Assembly (NCBI RefSeq): GCF_958405895.1
Contig: NZ_CATZAR010000002.1
Strand: one strand, 5' to 3'
Origin: Ralstonia thomasii
GTDB lineage: Bacteria > Pseudomonadota > Gammaproteobacteria > Burkholderiales > Burkholderiaceae
DNA length: 64,000 bases
Shown: piece after piece, positions 9,337-16,909 of the stretch
How positions within the stretch are numbered: the first letter of the stretch is position 1
How the letters are laid out: each line of letters opens with the position of its first letter
Notes under the pieces: model-generated
The model's database searches: none
What the model was told of the DNA's origin: nothing
What the model saw: only the letters and a program-made list of their open reading frames with translations
Position numbers and translations under genes: made by a program

Positions 9337-9405
9337 TCGCGGGGCGACATGGAACGCAGGATGCGTGCTAGTGTCTGACAGCTTATTCCCGTGTCAGCCA
9401 ATGCC

Positions 9406-9720
9406 ATGAATCAGACCGCCCGCGAAATCATGCTGTACGACGCCCAGAAGAAGAGTCCGGGCGTTGCCTACCTCTGGTGGTTTCTGCTGGGCTTCCTGGG
9501 GGCGCATCGCTTCTACCTGAAGCGGCCAGGCAGCGGTATCGCGCAGGCCATTGCCAACATCGGCGGCACATGGCTGGCGTTTCGTGACATGGGTAACACC
9601 GCGGGCTGGGTGCTGGCCGTCATCGGCGGGCTGTGGGTGCTGGTGGACATGTTCCTGATTCCGGGTATGGTCCGCGCAAACAACACGGCGCTCGCCGAGC
9701 GGCTTTCGACCGCGCCCTGA
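9406..9720 (+). CDS. TM2 domain-containing membrane protein
   Basis: The 104-residue protein carries a TM2 domain: two hydrophobic helices around FLLGFLGAHRFYL, then GWVLAVIGGLWVLVDMFLIPGMV. The GxxGAHRFYL loop is the family hallmark. The function of bacterial TM2 proteins is not established. A GTG at 9391 would add five residues; neither start has a good ribosome site, and the ATG was preferred. A short lipoprotein gene follows 14 bases downstream. Confidence 0.85.
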   Translation: MNQTAREIMLYDAQKKSPGVAYLWWFLLGFLGAHRFYLKRPGSGIAQAIANIGGTWLAFRDMGNTAGWVLAVIGGLWVLVDMFLIPGMVRANNTALAERLSTAP

Positions 9721-9734
9721 AAGGAATCGACCTC

Positions 9735-9902
9735 ATGAGCAAAATGACTTGGTGGAAGCGCGCCACACTGTGGGCGACAGGCTTGGCTTGCGTGGGCGGT
9801 GCGTTGGCAGGTTGTACGACTTCCCGCGATCAATACAACCAAAGTTCCAGCATCAGTACGTACGGTGTAGTCGACGTCGGGATCGAGCGCACGTCGCGCT
9901 GA
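9735..9902 (+). CDS. Small lipoprotein
   Basis: A 55-residue protein with a basic N-terminus, a hydrophobic stretch and a lipobox (GALAGC, Cys at about residue 26). The mature chain is only about 30 residues. An AAGGAA ribosome site stands ahead of the ATG. Mature residues are polar (Ser, Tyr, Asn) with no motif. It is probably cotranscribed with the TM2 gene. Its stop codon abuts the stop of the convergent bpt gene. Confidence 0.72.
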   Translation: MSKMTWWKRATLWATGLACVGGALAGCTTSRDQYNQSSSISTYGVVDVGIERTSR

Positions 9903-10670
9903 TCATTCTTCCGTGGTCCGCGGCACCACGTCTTCAAACCGCCGCCACTCGCCATTGACAAGTAGTTCCAGTGGCTGGAACAGCGCCTTATAAGCCATCT
10001 TTCGGCTCTGTTCGATCCAGTAGCCTAGATAGACATAGGGCAGGTCCAGCGCCTGCGCCTGAGCGATCTGCCACAGGACGTTGTACGTCCCATAACTCGC
10101 CTTCTGCTCGATCGGGTCGTAGAACGTGTAGACGGACGACAGCCCATCTTCCAGCACGTCGATCATGCTCACCATGCGCAGCTTGCCCGCCGATGGCGAT
10201 TCGGGCGGCTCACGAAACTCCACCAAACGCGAATTCACGCGGCTCTGTAGCAGGAACTGCTCGTACTGATCGCGGCTGTCGTGGTCCATGCCGCCGCCCG
10301 CATGGCGGACAGACTGGTACAGCAGATAGAGCTGATAGTGCTCTTCGACATAGGTGAGCGGTGCAACCAGCGCCTCAAGCCCTTGATGCCGCTCGGCGGC
10401 GCGGCGTTGCGCCCGCGATGGTGAATATTGATCAACGACGACGCGACATGGCGTGCACGCATGGCAATCGTCGCAGTGAGGGCGATAGGTGAAGATCCCG
10501 CTGCGCCGGAAGCCAGCGCGCACGAGCTTGGAATAGACGTCTGCGTTGATCAGGTGCGCCGGGGTGGCGACCTGCGAGCGCGCCAGGCGGCCATCGAGGT
10601 AGCTGCATGCGTAAGGCGCGGTGGCATAGAACTGCAATGCCGAGAGGGGGAGTTCCTTAAGCTTGCTCAT
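9903..10670 (-). CDS. bpt: Aspartate/glutamate leucyltransferase (Bpt)
   Basis: The 255-residue enzyme transfers leucine from Leu-tRNA to N-terminal Asp or Glu, marking proteins for ClpS-ClpAP. The N-terminal cysteine-rich region (PYACSYL, then HCDDCHACTPCRV) and the C-terminal YLGYWIEQSRKMAYKALFQPLE segment match the bacterial Ate/Bpt family. The ATG at 10670 lies within the last 14 bases of aat, indicating coupled translation. A longer in-frame extension to 10784 lies inside aat and was not used. Confidence 0.93.
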   Translation of the reverse strand: MSKLKELPLSALQFYATAPYACSYLDGRLARSQVATPAHLINADVYSKLVRAGFRRSGIFTYRPHCDDCHACTPCRVVVDQYSPSRAQRRAAERHQGLEALVAPLTYVEEHYQLYLLYQSVRHAGGGMDHDSRDQYEQFLLQSRVNSRLVEFREPPESPSAGKLRMVSMIDVLEDGLSSVYTFYDPIEQKASYGTYNVLWQIAQAQALDLPYVYLGYWIEQSRKMAYKALFQPLELLVNGEWRRFEDVVPRTTEE

Positions 10671-11403
10671 TGCGTACGGTCCACCGGCGGAGCACCGATT
10701 TGTCGAAGTGCCACGGCACAATGGCCGGCGCGCTGGCCGCTTCGCGCACATGTGCGAGAAACGCCGCGCGCGGCACCGGGGCACCGCCCAGCGACGCCAG
10801 ATGCTCGGTTTCCTGCTGGCAGTCTATCATCGCGACGCCCTGACCGCCGAGGAAGGCGCAGAGCGCTGCCAGCGCGATTTTCGAGGCATCGGTGCGATGC
10901 GCAAACATCGATTCACCGTAGAACATGCGGCCAAGCGCCACGCCGTACAGGCCACCCACACGTTGCCCGGCGTGCCACGTCTCCACGCTGTGCGCGTAGC
11001 CGCGGCGGTGCAGGGCTGTGTACGCCTGGATGACGTCTTCGGTGATCCACGTGCCGTGCTGTCCAGGGCGCGCTGTGGTGGCGCACGCGACCATCGTTTC
11101 GCGGAAGGCGTGGTCGATGCGGATTTCCCAGGCCGGGTCGTCAAGCACGCGGCGCAGCGTCTTGCGAAACGTGGTTGATACGCGAAAGTCTTCGGGGCGG
11201 AGCACCATGCGTGGATCGGTGCTCCACCACAACACCGGCTGGCCCTGGGCATACCACGGAAAAATGCCTTGTCGATACGCAATCAGCAGCCGTTGCGGCG
11301 ATAGCTCAGCGCTGGCGGCCAGCAGGCCGGGCGCTTCGGACTCCGGCCCGAGCGCGCGATCGACCGGCGGGAAGGGATCGTGCGGATCCAGCCAGGCAAT
11401 CAT
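10657..11403 (-). CDS. aat: Leucyl/phenylalanyl-tRNA--protein transferase
   Basis: The 248-residue enzyme adds Leu or Phe to N-terminal Lys or Arg, the other bacterial N-degron branch. Family signatures are clear: GIFPWYAQGQPVLWWSTDPR (about 45-64) and YGVALGRMFYGESMFAH (about 154-170). Its end overlaps bpt, so both N-degron transferases are expressed together. NUDIX and tRNA genes lie upstream on the same strand. Confidence 0.94.
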   Translation of the reverse strand: MIAWLDPHDPFPPVDRALGPESEAPGLLAASAELSPQRLLIAYRQGIFPWYAQGQPVLWWSTDPRMVLRPEDFRVSTTFRKTLRRVLDDPAWEIRIDHAFRETMVACATTARPGQHGTWITEDVIQAYTALHRRGYAHSVETWHAGQRVGGLYGVALGRMFYGESMFAHRTDASKIALAALCAFLGGQGVAMIDCQQETEHLASLGGAPVPRAAFLAHVREAASAPAIVPWHFDKSVLRRWTVRNEQA

Positions 11404-11427
11404 GATGCGGACAACGTTGGTTGTGTG

Positions 11428-12015
11428 TTACGGCGTCGTGGCCGGCGTGTCGATTGCAGCCGAGCGCATCGGCTTGTAGATGTCGAGCGTGTGGAGGCGG
11501 AAGCTGCCGTCAGCTAGCCTGCCGGCTGCGCGGTCTGCAAAGAAGCAACGCAGCGTGTGGATGACAGTCGGGAAGGCCAAGTCATCCCAAGGGATGTCGG
11601 CTTCATGGAAGAGTGCGACTTCCAGGCTTTCTTCGCCCGGGGCGAAATCCAGATCGTTCAGCTTGGCCAGATAGAACAGGTGCACCTGGTGCACGTGCGG
11701 CACGTTGAGCACCGAATACAGCTCGCCGATTTCGACGTTGGCGCCGGCTTCTTCCTGCGTTTCGCGGTTGGCGGCCTGCGCGGTGGTTTCCCCGATTTCC
11801 ATGAAGCCTGCGGGCAGCGTCCAGAAGCCGTAGCGCGGTTCAATGGCGCGCTTGCACAGGAGGATCTGATCATTCCAAACCGGCACGGTGCCAACCACGT
11901 TGCGCGGATTCACATAGTGAATCGTATTGCAATGGTCGCAAACGTCGCGCAGTCGGTTGTCACCGGCGGGAATGCGCGAGACGACTGACTGGCCGCAGTT
12001 GGAACAGAATTTCAT
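11428..12015 (-). CDS. NUDIX hydrolase with N-terminal zinc ribbon
   Basis: The 195-residue protein has a zinc ribbon (C-x2-C near residues 4-7 and C-x2-C near 26-29). A NUDIX domain follows, whose box GFMEIGETTAQAANRETQEEAG has the canonical Gx5Ex7REx2EEx(G) pattern, with the Glu residues binding metal. Such proteins hydrolyse nucleoside diphosphates linked to other moieties; it resembles a short NudC/ADP-ribose pyrophosphatase-like enzyme. It lies 24 bases upstream of aat on the same strand. Confidence 0.88.
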   Translation of the reverse strand: MKFCSNCGQSVVSRIPAGDNRLRDVCDHCNTIHYVNPRNVVGTVPVWNDQILLCKRAIEPRYGFWTLPAGFMEIGETTAQAANRETQEEAGANVEIGELYSVLNVPHVHQVHLFYLAKLNDLDFAPGEESLEVALFHEADIPWDDLAFPTVIHTLRCFFADRAAGRLADGSFRLHTLDIYKPMRSAAIDTPATTP

Positions 12016-12144
12016 GGGGAATCGTCGCGGGTGGAATGCCTCAGTGTATCACCGCGGCGATGTGGCCCCGCGTGACGCAGTTGGGGCGGGAGTATCCACG
12101 GAGTTGCACGCGAAACGGTGCACACAGAGGCGTCGGAAAACAAA

Positions 12145-12165
12145 AAGCCCGCTGTGTGCGGGCTT
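12145..12165 (-). terminator. Rho-independent terminator of the tRNA-fMet operon
   Basis: An AAGCCCGC/GCGGGCTT 8-bp stem has a five-base loop. On the minus strand it is followed by a T-rich stretch (complement of the A-run near 12137-12146). It lies 44 bases beyond the last tRNA. Confidence 0.82.
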
Positions 12166-12208
12166 GATGATTCGGCTCAGGTCTTGGAGCGAGCCGTTCT
12201 ACTTTGGC

Positions 12209-12285
<77 letters not shown>

Positions 12286-12313
12286 TCCGTAGAAACGCAT
12301 TCGACTTTCTGGC

Positions 12314-12390
<77 letters not shown>

Positions 12391-12405
12391 TCCGTCGAAT
12401 AAAAG

Positions 12406-12434
12406 AGTATAGGGAAACCTGTGCGGCAACGCAA
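12406..12434 (-). promoter_or_regulatory. Promoter of the tRNA-fMet pair
   Basis: On the minus strand TTGCGT (12434-12429) and TATACT (12411-12406) are separated by exactly 17 bases. The -10 ends 15 bases before the first tRNA, the normal layout for stable RNA. Confidence 0.65.
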
Positions 12435-12620
12435 CACTTATTTCGCGCGGCATGCATATTGATGGTGCATGTTACCCGTGGAGAGGGCCCGCGATGCCAC
12501 GCGCCGACGGGTTCTTAGACACATCGTGCGCAGTCATGTTCGAAAGCGGTGCGCACGATGCATTGCGGCGTGCCGGCCGTTTACAATGCCGCCTTTCGCG
12601 TTCTTCTCTTGATTCCGACC

Positions 12621-13655
12621 GTGCTCAACGCCCTGTACCCGCTTGCCCGCCCGCTGCTGTTTTCGATGGACCCAGAAGACGCACATCACTTCACGCTGAA
12701 TCAGCTCAAGCGGGCGCACGCGATGGGCCTTTCGGGCTGCATCGGTGGCCGCGTAGCCCCGCGGCCGCGCACGGTGATGGGCGTAAAGTTTCCCAACCCG
12801 GTGGGGCTGGCTGCCGGCCTGGACAAGGATGGCGCGTATATCGATGCGCTCGGCGCGCTCGGCTTCGGCTTTATTGAAGTTGGCACGGTCACGCCGCGTG
12901 CGCAGCCGGGCAACCCGCGCCCGCGCATGTTCCGGCTGCCGGCTGCCAATGCGCTCATCAACCGTATGGGATTCAACAACGGCGGTGTCGATGCGTTCAT
13001 CAATAACGTGAAGGCATCGAAGTGGCGTGAGGCCGGCGGCGTGCTCGGCCTGAACATCGGCAAGAACGCCGACACCCCGATCGAGCGCGCCGTCGACGAT
13101 TACCTGCATTGCCTGGAGCGTGTGTATCCGCATGCAAGCTATGTGACGGTCAACATTTCGTCGCCGAACACGAAGAACCTGCGTCAACTGCAAGGCGCGA
13201 GCGAACTGGACAGTCTGCTCGGGACGCTACGCGGGGCACAGCAGCGCCTGGCAGATCAGCACAAGCGCTACGTACCGGTGGCACTGAAGATCGCGCCAGA
13301 CCTGGACGATGACCAGATTGCCAACGTTGCCGACGCGCTCCTGCGCCATAAGATGGACGGCGTGATTGCGACCAACACGACGATCAGCCGTGAGGCCGTC
13401 GCCGGTCTGGCGCACGCGGAAGAGGCGGGCGGATTGTCGGGCCAGCCGGTGCGCGAGGGCTCGACGCGGGTGATTCGCGCCTTGCATGGTTTGCTGGGCG
13501 ATGCTGTGCCCATCATTGGCGTGGGCGGCATTCTCGCGGGCGAGCACGCGCGCGAGAAGATCGACGCTGGCGCGCAGCTGGTGCAGCTGTATACGGGATT
13601 GATCTATCGCGGCCCAGGTCTGGTGGCGGAATGCGCGCGCGCACTGGCGCGTTGA
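12621..13655 (+). CDS. pyrD: Dihydroorotate dehydrogenase (quinone), class 2
   Basis: The 344-residue membrane-associated flavoenzyme oxidises dihydroorotate to orotate and passes electrons to quinone in pyrimidine synthesis. The N-terminal membrane-binding helices (LNALYPLARPLLFSMDPEDAHH) mark class 2. FMN-binding and catalytic segments include GLAAGLDKDG, VNISSPNTKNLR with the catalytic Ser, and the C-terminal GVGGI and YTGLIYRGP. GTG 12621 gives the standard N-terminus and family length; a longer frame from 12549 lacks family similarity. Confidence 0.94.
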   Translation: MLNALYPLARPLLFSMDPEDAHHFTLNQLKRAHAMGLSGCIGGRVAPRPRTVMGVKFPNPVGLAAGLDKDGAYIDALGALGFGFIEVGTVTPRAQPGNPRPRMFRLPAANALINRMGFNNGGVDAFINNVKASKWREAGGVLGLNIGKNADTPIERAVDDYLHCLERVYPHASYVTVNISSPNTKNLRQLQGASELDSLLGTLRGAQQRLADQHKRYVPVALKIAPDLDDDQIANVADALLRHKMDGVIATNTTISREAVAGLAHAEEAGGLSGQPVREGSTRVIRALHGLLGDAVPIIGVGGILAGEHAREKIDAGAQLVQLYTGLIYRGPGLVAECARALAR

Positions 13656-13671
13656 TGCTGGCTGGTCGCGC

Positions 13672-13911
13672 CTAGCGGCGCAGCAAGAAGATGATGAGCG
13701 CGCTGGCGGCCACCACGGCGGCTGCCAGATCGTACGGGCCGGCGTAATCGGCCCAAACAGACGGGTCGAGCCGCTGCATGAAGGCCGATTGCGCCCATGG
13801 CAGGATCATGCGCGGGATCGTAAACAATAGGGCGGCCACAACCAGCAGCACGATCAGTGCGGTCAGCGAAGGCTTGGAACGCCCCAGGATGCGGATGGAT
13901 GAGTGGGGCAA
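13672..13911 (-). CDS. Small hypothetical membrane protein
   Basis: A frame of 79 residues with two clear hydrophobic helices: ALIVLLVVAALLFTIP (about 18-33) and YDLAAAVVAASALIIFLL (about 60-77). No ATG or GTG is available upstream in frame; the only start before the first helix is TTG at 13911. Codon composition looks coding. A different frame opens with an ATG at 13990, so a frameshift near 13912 that would join the two cannot be excluded. Confidence 0.5.
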   Translation of the reverse strand: MPHSSIRILGRSKPSLTALIVLLVVAALLFTIPRMILPWAQSAFMQRLDPSVWADYAGPYDLAAAVVAASALIIFLLRR

Positions 13912-14301
13912 GGCCGTCCCCGTTTTGGATGCGTCGGGCGGCTGGTTGCAAGTCGCTCAACGTAGTTTGCAATAAAGGTTTGTCAGGCATTTTCCTACAA
14001 AGTTCTGTCGGCTGCAGTCCTACTTTCGGCTATGTGCAGTGCCGCACGCACAATGTGTTGCCCGCACGCTAGGGAGCCGGATTGGCGTTGCACAATGTGC
14101 TCCATTCGGGTTTTATATGCCTGGGCAATTTTATTTCGGCGCTGGGGAACGTTTTCCCTGTAGGGCAGAGCATCGTGATGCACTGCGGCAACGAATGCCC
14201 GTTCGAGGGGTTGGCGTGACGAAGGCGGGGAGTACAATCCGCCCTCATTGTGCAATGCACGATTTTTTGAGCGGCCAGAAGTTCGGCCGATTTCCAAGTT
14301 A
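13912..14301. other. Intergenic region upstream of kup
   Basis: About 390 bases with no convincing gene, of lower GC content than the flanking genes. Two copies of GCACAATGTG occur (near 14048 and 14090). This is presumably the kup leader and promoter region; no confident promoter pair or riboswitch fold was identified. Confidence 0.4.
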
Positions 14302-16203
14302 ATGAGTCAAGCTCTCACAGCAACCGGGTCGCCCCAGACCAACGTGAACCTGCGCGCCATGGTGATCGGCGCCGTGGGTGTGGTGTTCGGAGACATCGGC
14401 ACCAGCCCGCTGTATTCGCTCAAGGAATGCTTCAGCCCTGATCACGGCATTCCCTTCTCCAGCGGTGCGGTGCTCGGCATCATCTCCATGCTGTTTTGGG
14501 CGATGGTGATCGTGGTGTCGCTCAAGTATGTGCTGTTCGTCATGCGCGCCGACAACAACGGCGAGGGCGGCATTCTCGCGCTGATGGCGCTGTCGCTGCG
14601 TACGGCCAATACCGATTCCCGGCGCATGTCGCTGCTGATGATGCTGGGCGTCTTCGGCGCGTGCATGTTCTACGGCGACGCCGTGATCACGCCGGCCATC
14701 TCCGTCCTGTCGGCCATGGAGGGCCTGGAGATCGCCGCGCCCGCGCTGTCGCCGTTTGTGCTGCCGATCACGATCGTGATTCTGGCAGTCCTGTTCCTCA
14801 TCCAACGGAGCGGCACGTCGGTGGTCGGCAAGCTGTTCGGTCCGGTGATGCTGCTGTGGTTTGCCGCGCTAGCCGCGCTGGGCATGATGAATCTGGTGAA
14901 GGCGCCGCAGATTCTGGTGGCCGTCAACCCGATGTATGCGATTTCGTTCCTGCACGACCATGCGCTGCAGGCGTTCATCGTGCTGGGTTCGGTGTTTCTG
15001 GTGCTGACCGGCGCTGAAGCGCTGTACGCTGACATGGGCCACTTCGGCGCCCGGCCCATCCGCTGGGCGTGGTTCTTCATCGTAGCGCCGAGCTTGTTGG
15101 TGAACTACTTCGGCCAAGGCGCCATGCTGCTGACCGACCCAAGCACCATCGAAAACCCGTTTTACCGTTCCGTGCCGGAAGCGCTGCAACTCCCGATGGT
15201 GATGCTTGCGGCGGCGGCTACCGTCATTGCCTCGCAGGCCGTGATTTCGGGAGCGTTCTCGCTGACGAGTCAGGCGATTCAGCTTGGCTTTGTGCCGCGC
15301 ATGCGCATTCGCTACACGTCGGAAGCCGAGATCGGCCAAATCTACGTGCCGATGGTCAACTGGATGCTGCTGATCCTGGTGGTGGGCGTGGTGCTGGCGT
15401 TCAAGAAGTCCGACAACCTGGCTGCCGCCTACGGCATCGCCGTGACGACCACGATGGTCATTACCACGGTGCTGGCTGCGGTGGTGATGCGCTCGGTCTG
15501 GCGTTGGCATCCGGCGCTGGTGACGCTCGTGAGTGTCTGTTTCCTGGTGGTGGACTTGGCGTTCTTCGCCGCGAACCTCTTGAAGATCCGCGATGGCGGT
15601 TGGTTCCCGTTGACGCTGGGCGCCGGTGTGTTCTTCCTCCTGATGACCTGGTACAAGGGCAAGAAGCTTCTGCGTGCGCGCAGCCTGGAGGATGGCATCC
15701 CACTCGAGCCGTTCCTGGCTGGGTTGCTGGCCCATCCGCCGCATCGGGTCGAGGGCACGGCCGTTTTCCTCACAGGCAATACCGAATTCGTGCCGGTGTC
15801 GTTGCTGCATAACCTCAAGCACAACCGCGTGCTCCACGAGCGCGTGATCTTCATCAGCTTCGTCACACGCGATATTCCCTACGTGGACGACAAGCACCGC
15901 GTGTCCGTGCGCGATCTCGGCAGCGGCATCTACATCGTCAAGGCGGATTATGGCTTCAAGGAAACGCCGGATGTGTACCGCGTGCTCGAACTGGGGCAGC
16001 CGCAGATCGGCACGCGCTGTGAATTGATGGATACATCGTTCTTCATCGCGCGTGAGTCGGTGGTGCCGTCCAAGCTGCCGGGTATGTCGATGTGGCGTGA
16101 GCGGCTGTTTGCATGGATGCATCAAAACGGCGCCAAGCCGTCGGACTTCTTCCACATCCCCGCCAACCGCGTGGTGGAACTGGGTACCAAGGTCGAAATC
16201 TGA
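14302..16203 (+). CDS. kup: KUP family low-affinity potassium uptake protein
   Basis: The 633-residue inner-membrane transporter carries K+ in symport with protons. About 12 hydrophobic helices fill residues 20-445, starting with AVGVVFGDIGTSPLYSLKE, the KUP signature. A cytoplasmic domain of about 180 residues follows. The ATG at 14302 gives the family start (MSQALTATGS); an upstream in-frame ATG at 14248 lacks similarity. A 15-bp terminator follows, so the gene is monocistronic. Confidence 0.95.
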   Translation: MSQALTATGSPQTNVNLRAMVIGAVGVVFGDIGTSPLYSLKECFSPDHGIPFSSGAVLGIISMLFWAMVIVVSLKYVLFVMRADNNGEGGILALMALSLRTANTDSRRMSLLMMLGVFGACMFYGDAVITPAISVLSAMEGLEIAAPALSPFVLPITIVILAVLFLIQRSGTSVVGKLFGPVMLLWFAALAALGMMNLVKAPQILVAVNPMYAISFLHDHALQAFIVLGSVFLVLTGAEALYADMGHFGARPIRWAWFFIVAPSLLVNYFGQGAMLLTDPSTIENPFYRSVPEALQLPMVMLAAAATVIASQAVISGAFSLTSQAIQLGFVPRMRIRYTSEAEIGQIYVPMVNWMLLILVVGVVLAFKKSDNLAAAYGIAVTTTMVITTVLAAVVMRSVWRWHPALVTLVSVCFLVVDLAFFAANLLKIRDGGWFPLTLGAGVFFLLMTWYKGKKLLRARSLEDGIPLEPFLAGLLAHPPHRVEGTAVFLTGNTEFVPVSLLHNLKHNRVLHERVIFISFVTRDIPYVDDKHRVSVRDLGSGIYIVKADYGFKETPDVYRVLELGQPQIGTRCELMDTSFFIARESVVPSKLPGMSMWRERLFAWMHQNGAKPSDFFHIPANRVVELGTKVEI

Positions 16204-16223
16204 TCAACCTTCCGCTGCATAAC

Positions 16224-16260
16224 AAAACGGCCCGTGCGAGAGAGACGCACGGGCCGTTTT
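16224..16260 (+). terminator. Rho-independent terminator after kup
   Basis: A perfect 15-bp stem (16224-16238 with 16246-16260) has a seven-base loop and T-run. The A-run on the other arm means it can also serve the convergent gene at 16283. Confidence 0.93.
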
Positions 16261-16282
16261 GTTTGTTGGGGCGGGGCCGCAA

Positions 16283-16723
16283 TTACATCTTCGCAGCGGC
16301 GTGATTGCGCTCGCGGACTTCGTCGTTGCGGGCGTGGACGTCGTGGTTGCGGTCCTTGACGTCGTGTCGCAGGTCTTTGCGATCGCGGTGCAGGTCGCGG
16401 CGCTCGGCGTTGACTTCATGCTGCTCTTCGGCGCGCTTCTTGTTCCAGTATTCGGCACCCCCGACGTTGCCCTTGGCCAGGTCGCGGTCTTCGCGGCGTT
16501 GATCGGCGTTGCGGGCGGCGCGGTCGGCGTTCAATGCGGCCTTGTCGGCGCCGATGTCCGCGCGATCACGGCGGACATCGCGGTTGTCGTGGCGGATGTC
16601 ACGGTTGTCCTGGCGAATCTGCTGATTGTCTTGCTGAACTTGCTGGACGGGCGTGGTCTGCGCGAAAGCGGCGGTACCGGCAACAGCAAGCAGGGCGGCA
16701 ATCAGGGTGTGGCTCGTCTTCAT
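16283..16723 (-). CDS. Periplasmic Asp/Arg-rich repeat protein, unknown function
   Basis: A 146-residue secreted protein with a signal peptide (MKTSHTLIAALLAVAGTAAFA, cleaved near residue 21). The mature chain is almost entirely Asp, Arg, Asn, His, Lys and Gln in short imperfect repeats such as QDNRDIRHDNRDVRRDRADI. The pattern predicts a long charged helix or coiled coil. An AGGAG ribosome site precedes the ATG at 16723. No enzyme motif is seen. The His/Asp density could bind metal, but that is speculation. It is convergent with kup. Confidence 0.8.
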   Translation of the reverse strand: MKTSHTLIAALLAVAGTAAFAQTTPVQQVQQDNQQIRQDNRDIRHDNRDVRRDRADIGADKAALNADRAARNADQRREDRDLAKGNVGGAEYWNKKRAEEQHEVNAERRDLHRDRKDLRHDVKDRNHDVHARNDEVRERNHAAAKM

Positions 16724-16860
16724 GGCGTTTCTCCTCGTGGGTCCCAGGCGGTGCGCCTGTGTCACCTTAACGGGCCGAAAAGACTGGCCGACGACGCATG
16801 AGTGTTAGCAAAGATCCATGCGCGTAAGGACTTGTAACGGCCCGCACGCGGCCATGAAAA

Positions 16861-16890
16861 AACCCGCCGAGTCCGAAAACCGGGCGGGTT
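16861..16890 (-). terminator. Rho-independent terminator of tex
   Basis: An AACCCGCC/GGCGGGTT 8-bp stem (16861-16868, 16883-16890) with a 14-base loop lies 20 bases beyond the tex stop. A short T-run follows on the minus strand. Confidence 0.75.
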
Positions 16891-16909
16891 CCGCTCAATA
16901 GAATGCGCG

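Noticed and set aside
13604..13990. 128-codon minus-strand frame opening with an ATG upstream of the small membrane protein
   Set aside because: After about 30 residues it becomes Arg-rich low-complexity sequence, while another frame carries two good membrane helices. A frameshift linking them is possible but unproven.
14045..14100. Repeated GCACAATGTG upstream of kup
   Set aside because: Only two 10-base copies with no symmetry or spacing rule; noted in the intergenic entry but too weak for a finding.
14869..16155. 428-codon minus-strand open frame inside kup
   Set aside because: It is antisense to the conserved Kup helices, is extremely His/Arg/Gln-rich, and has no ribosome site. High GC content explains it.
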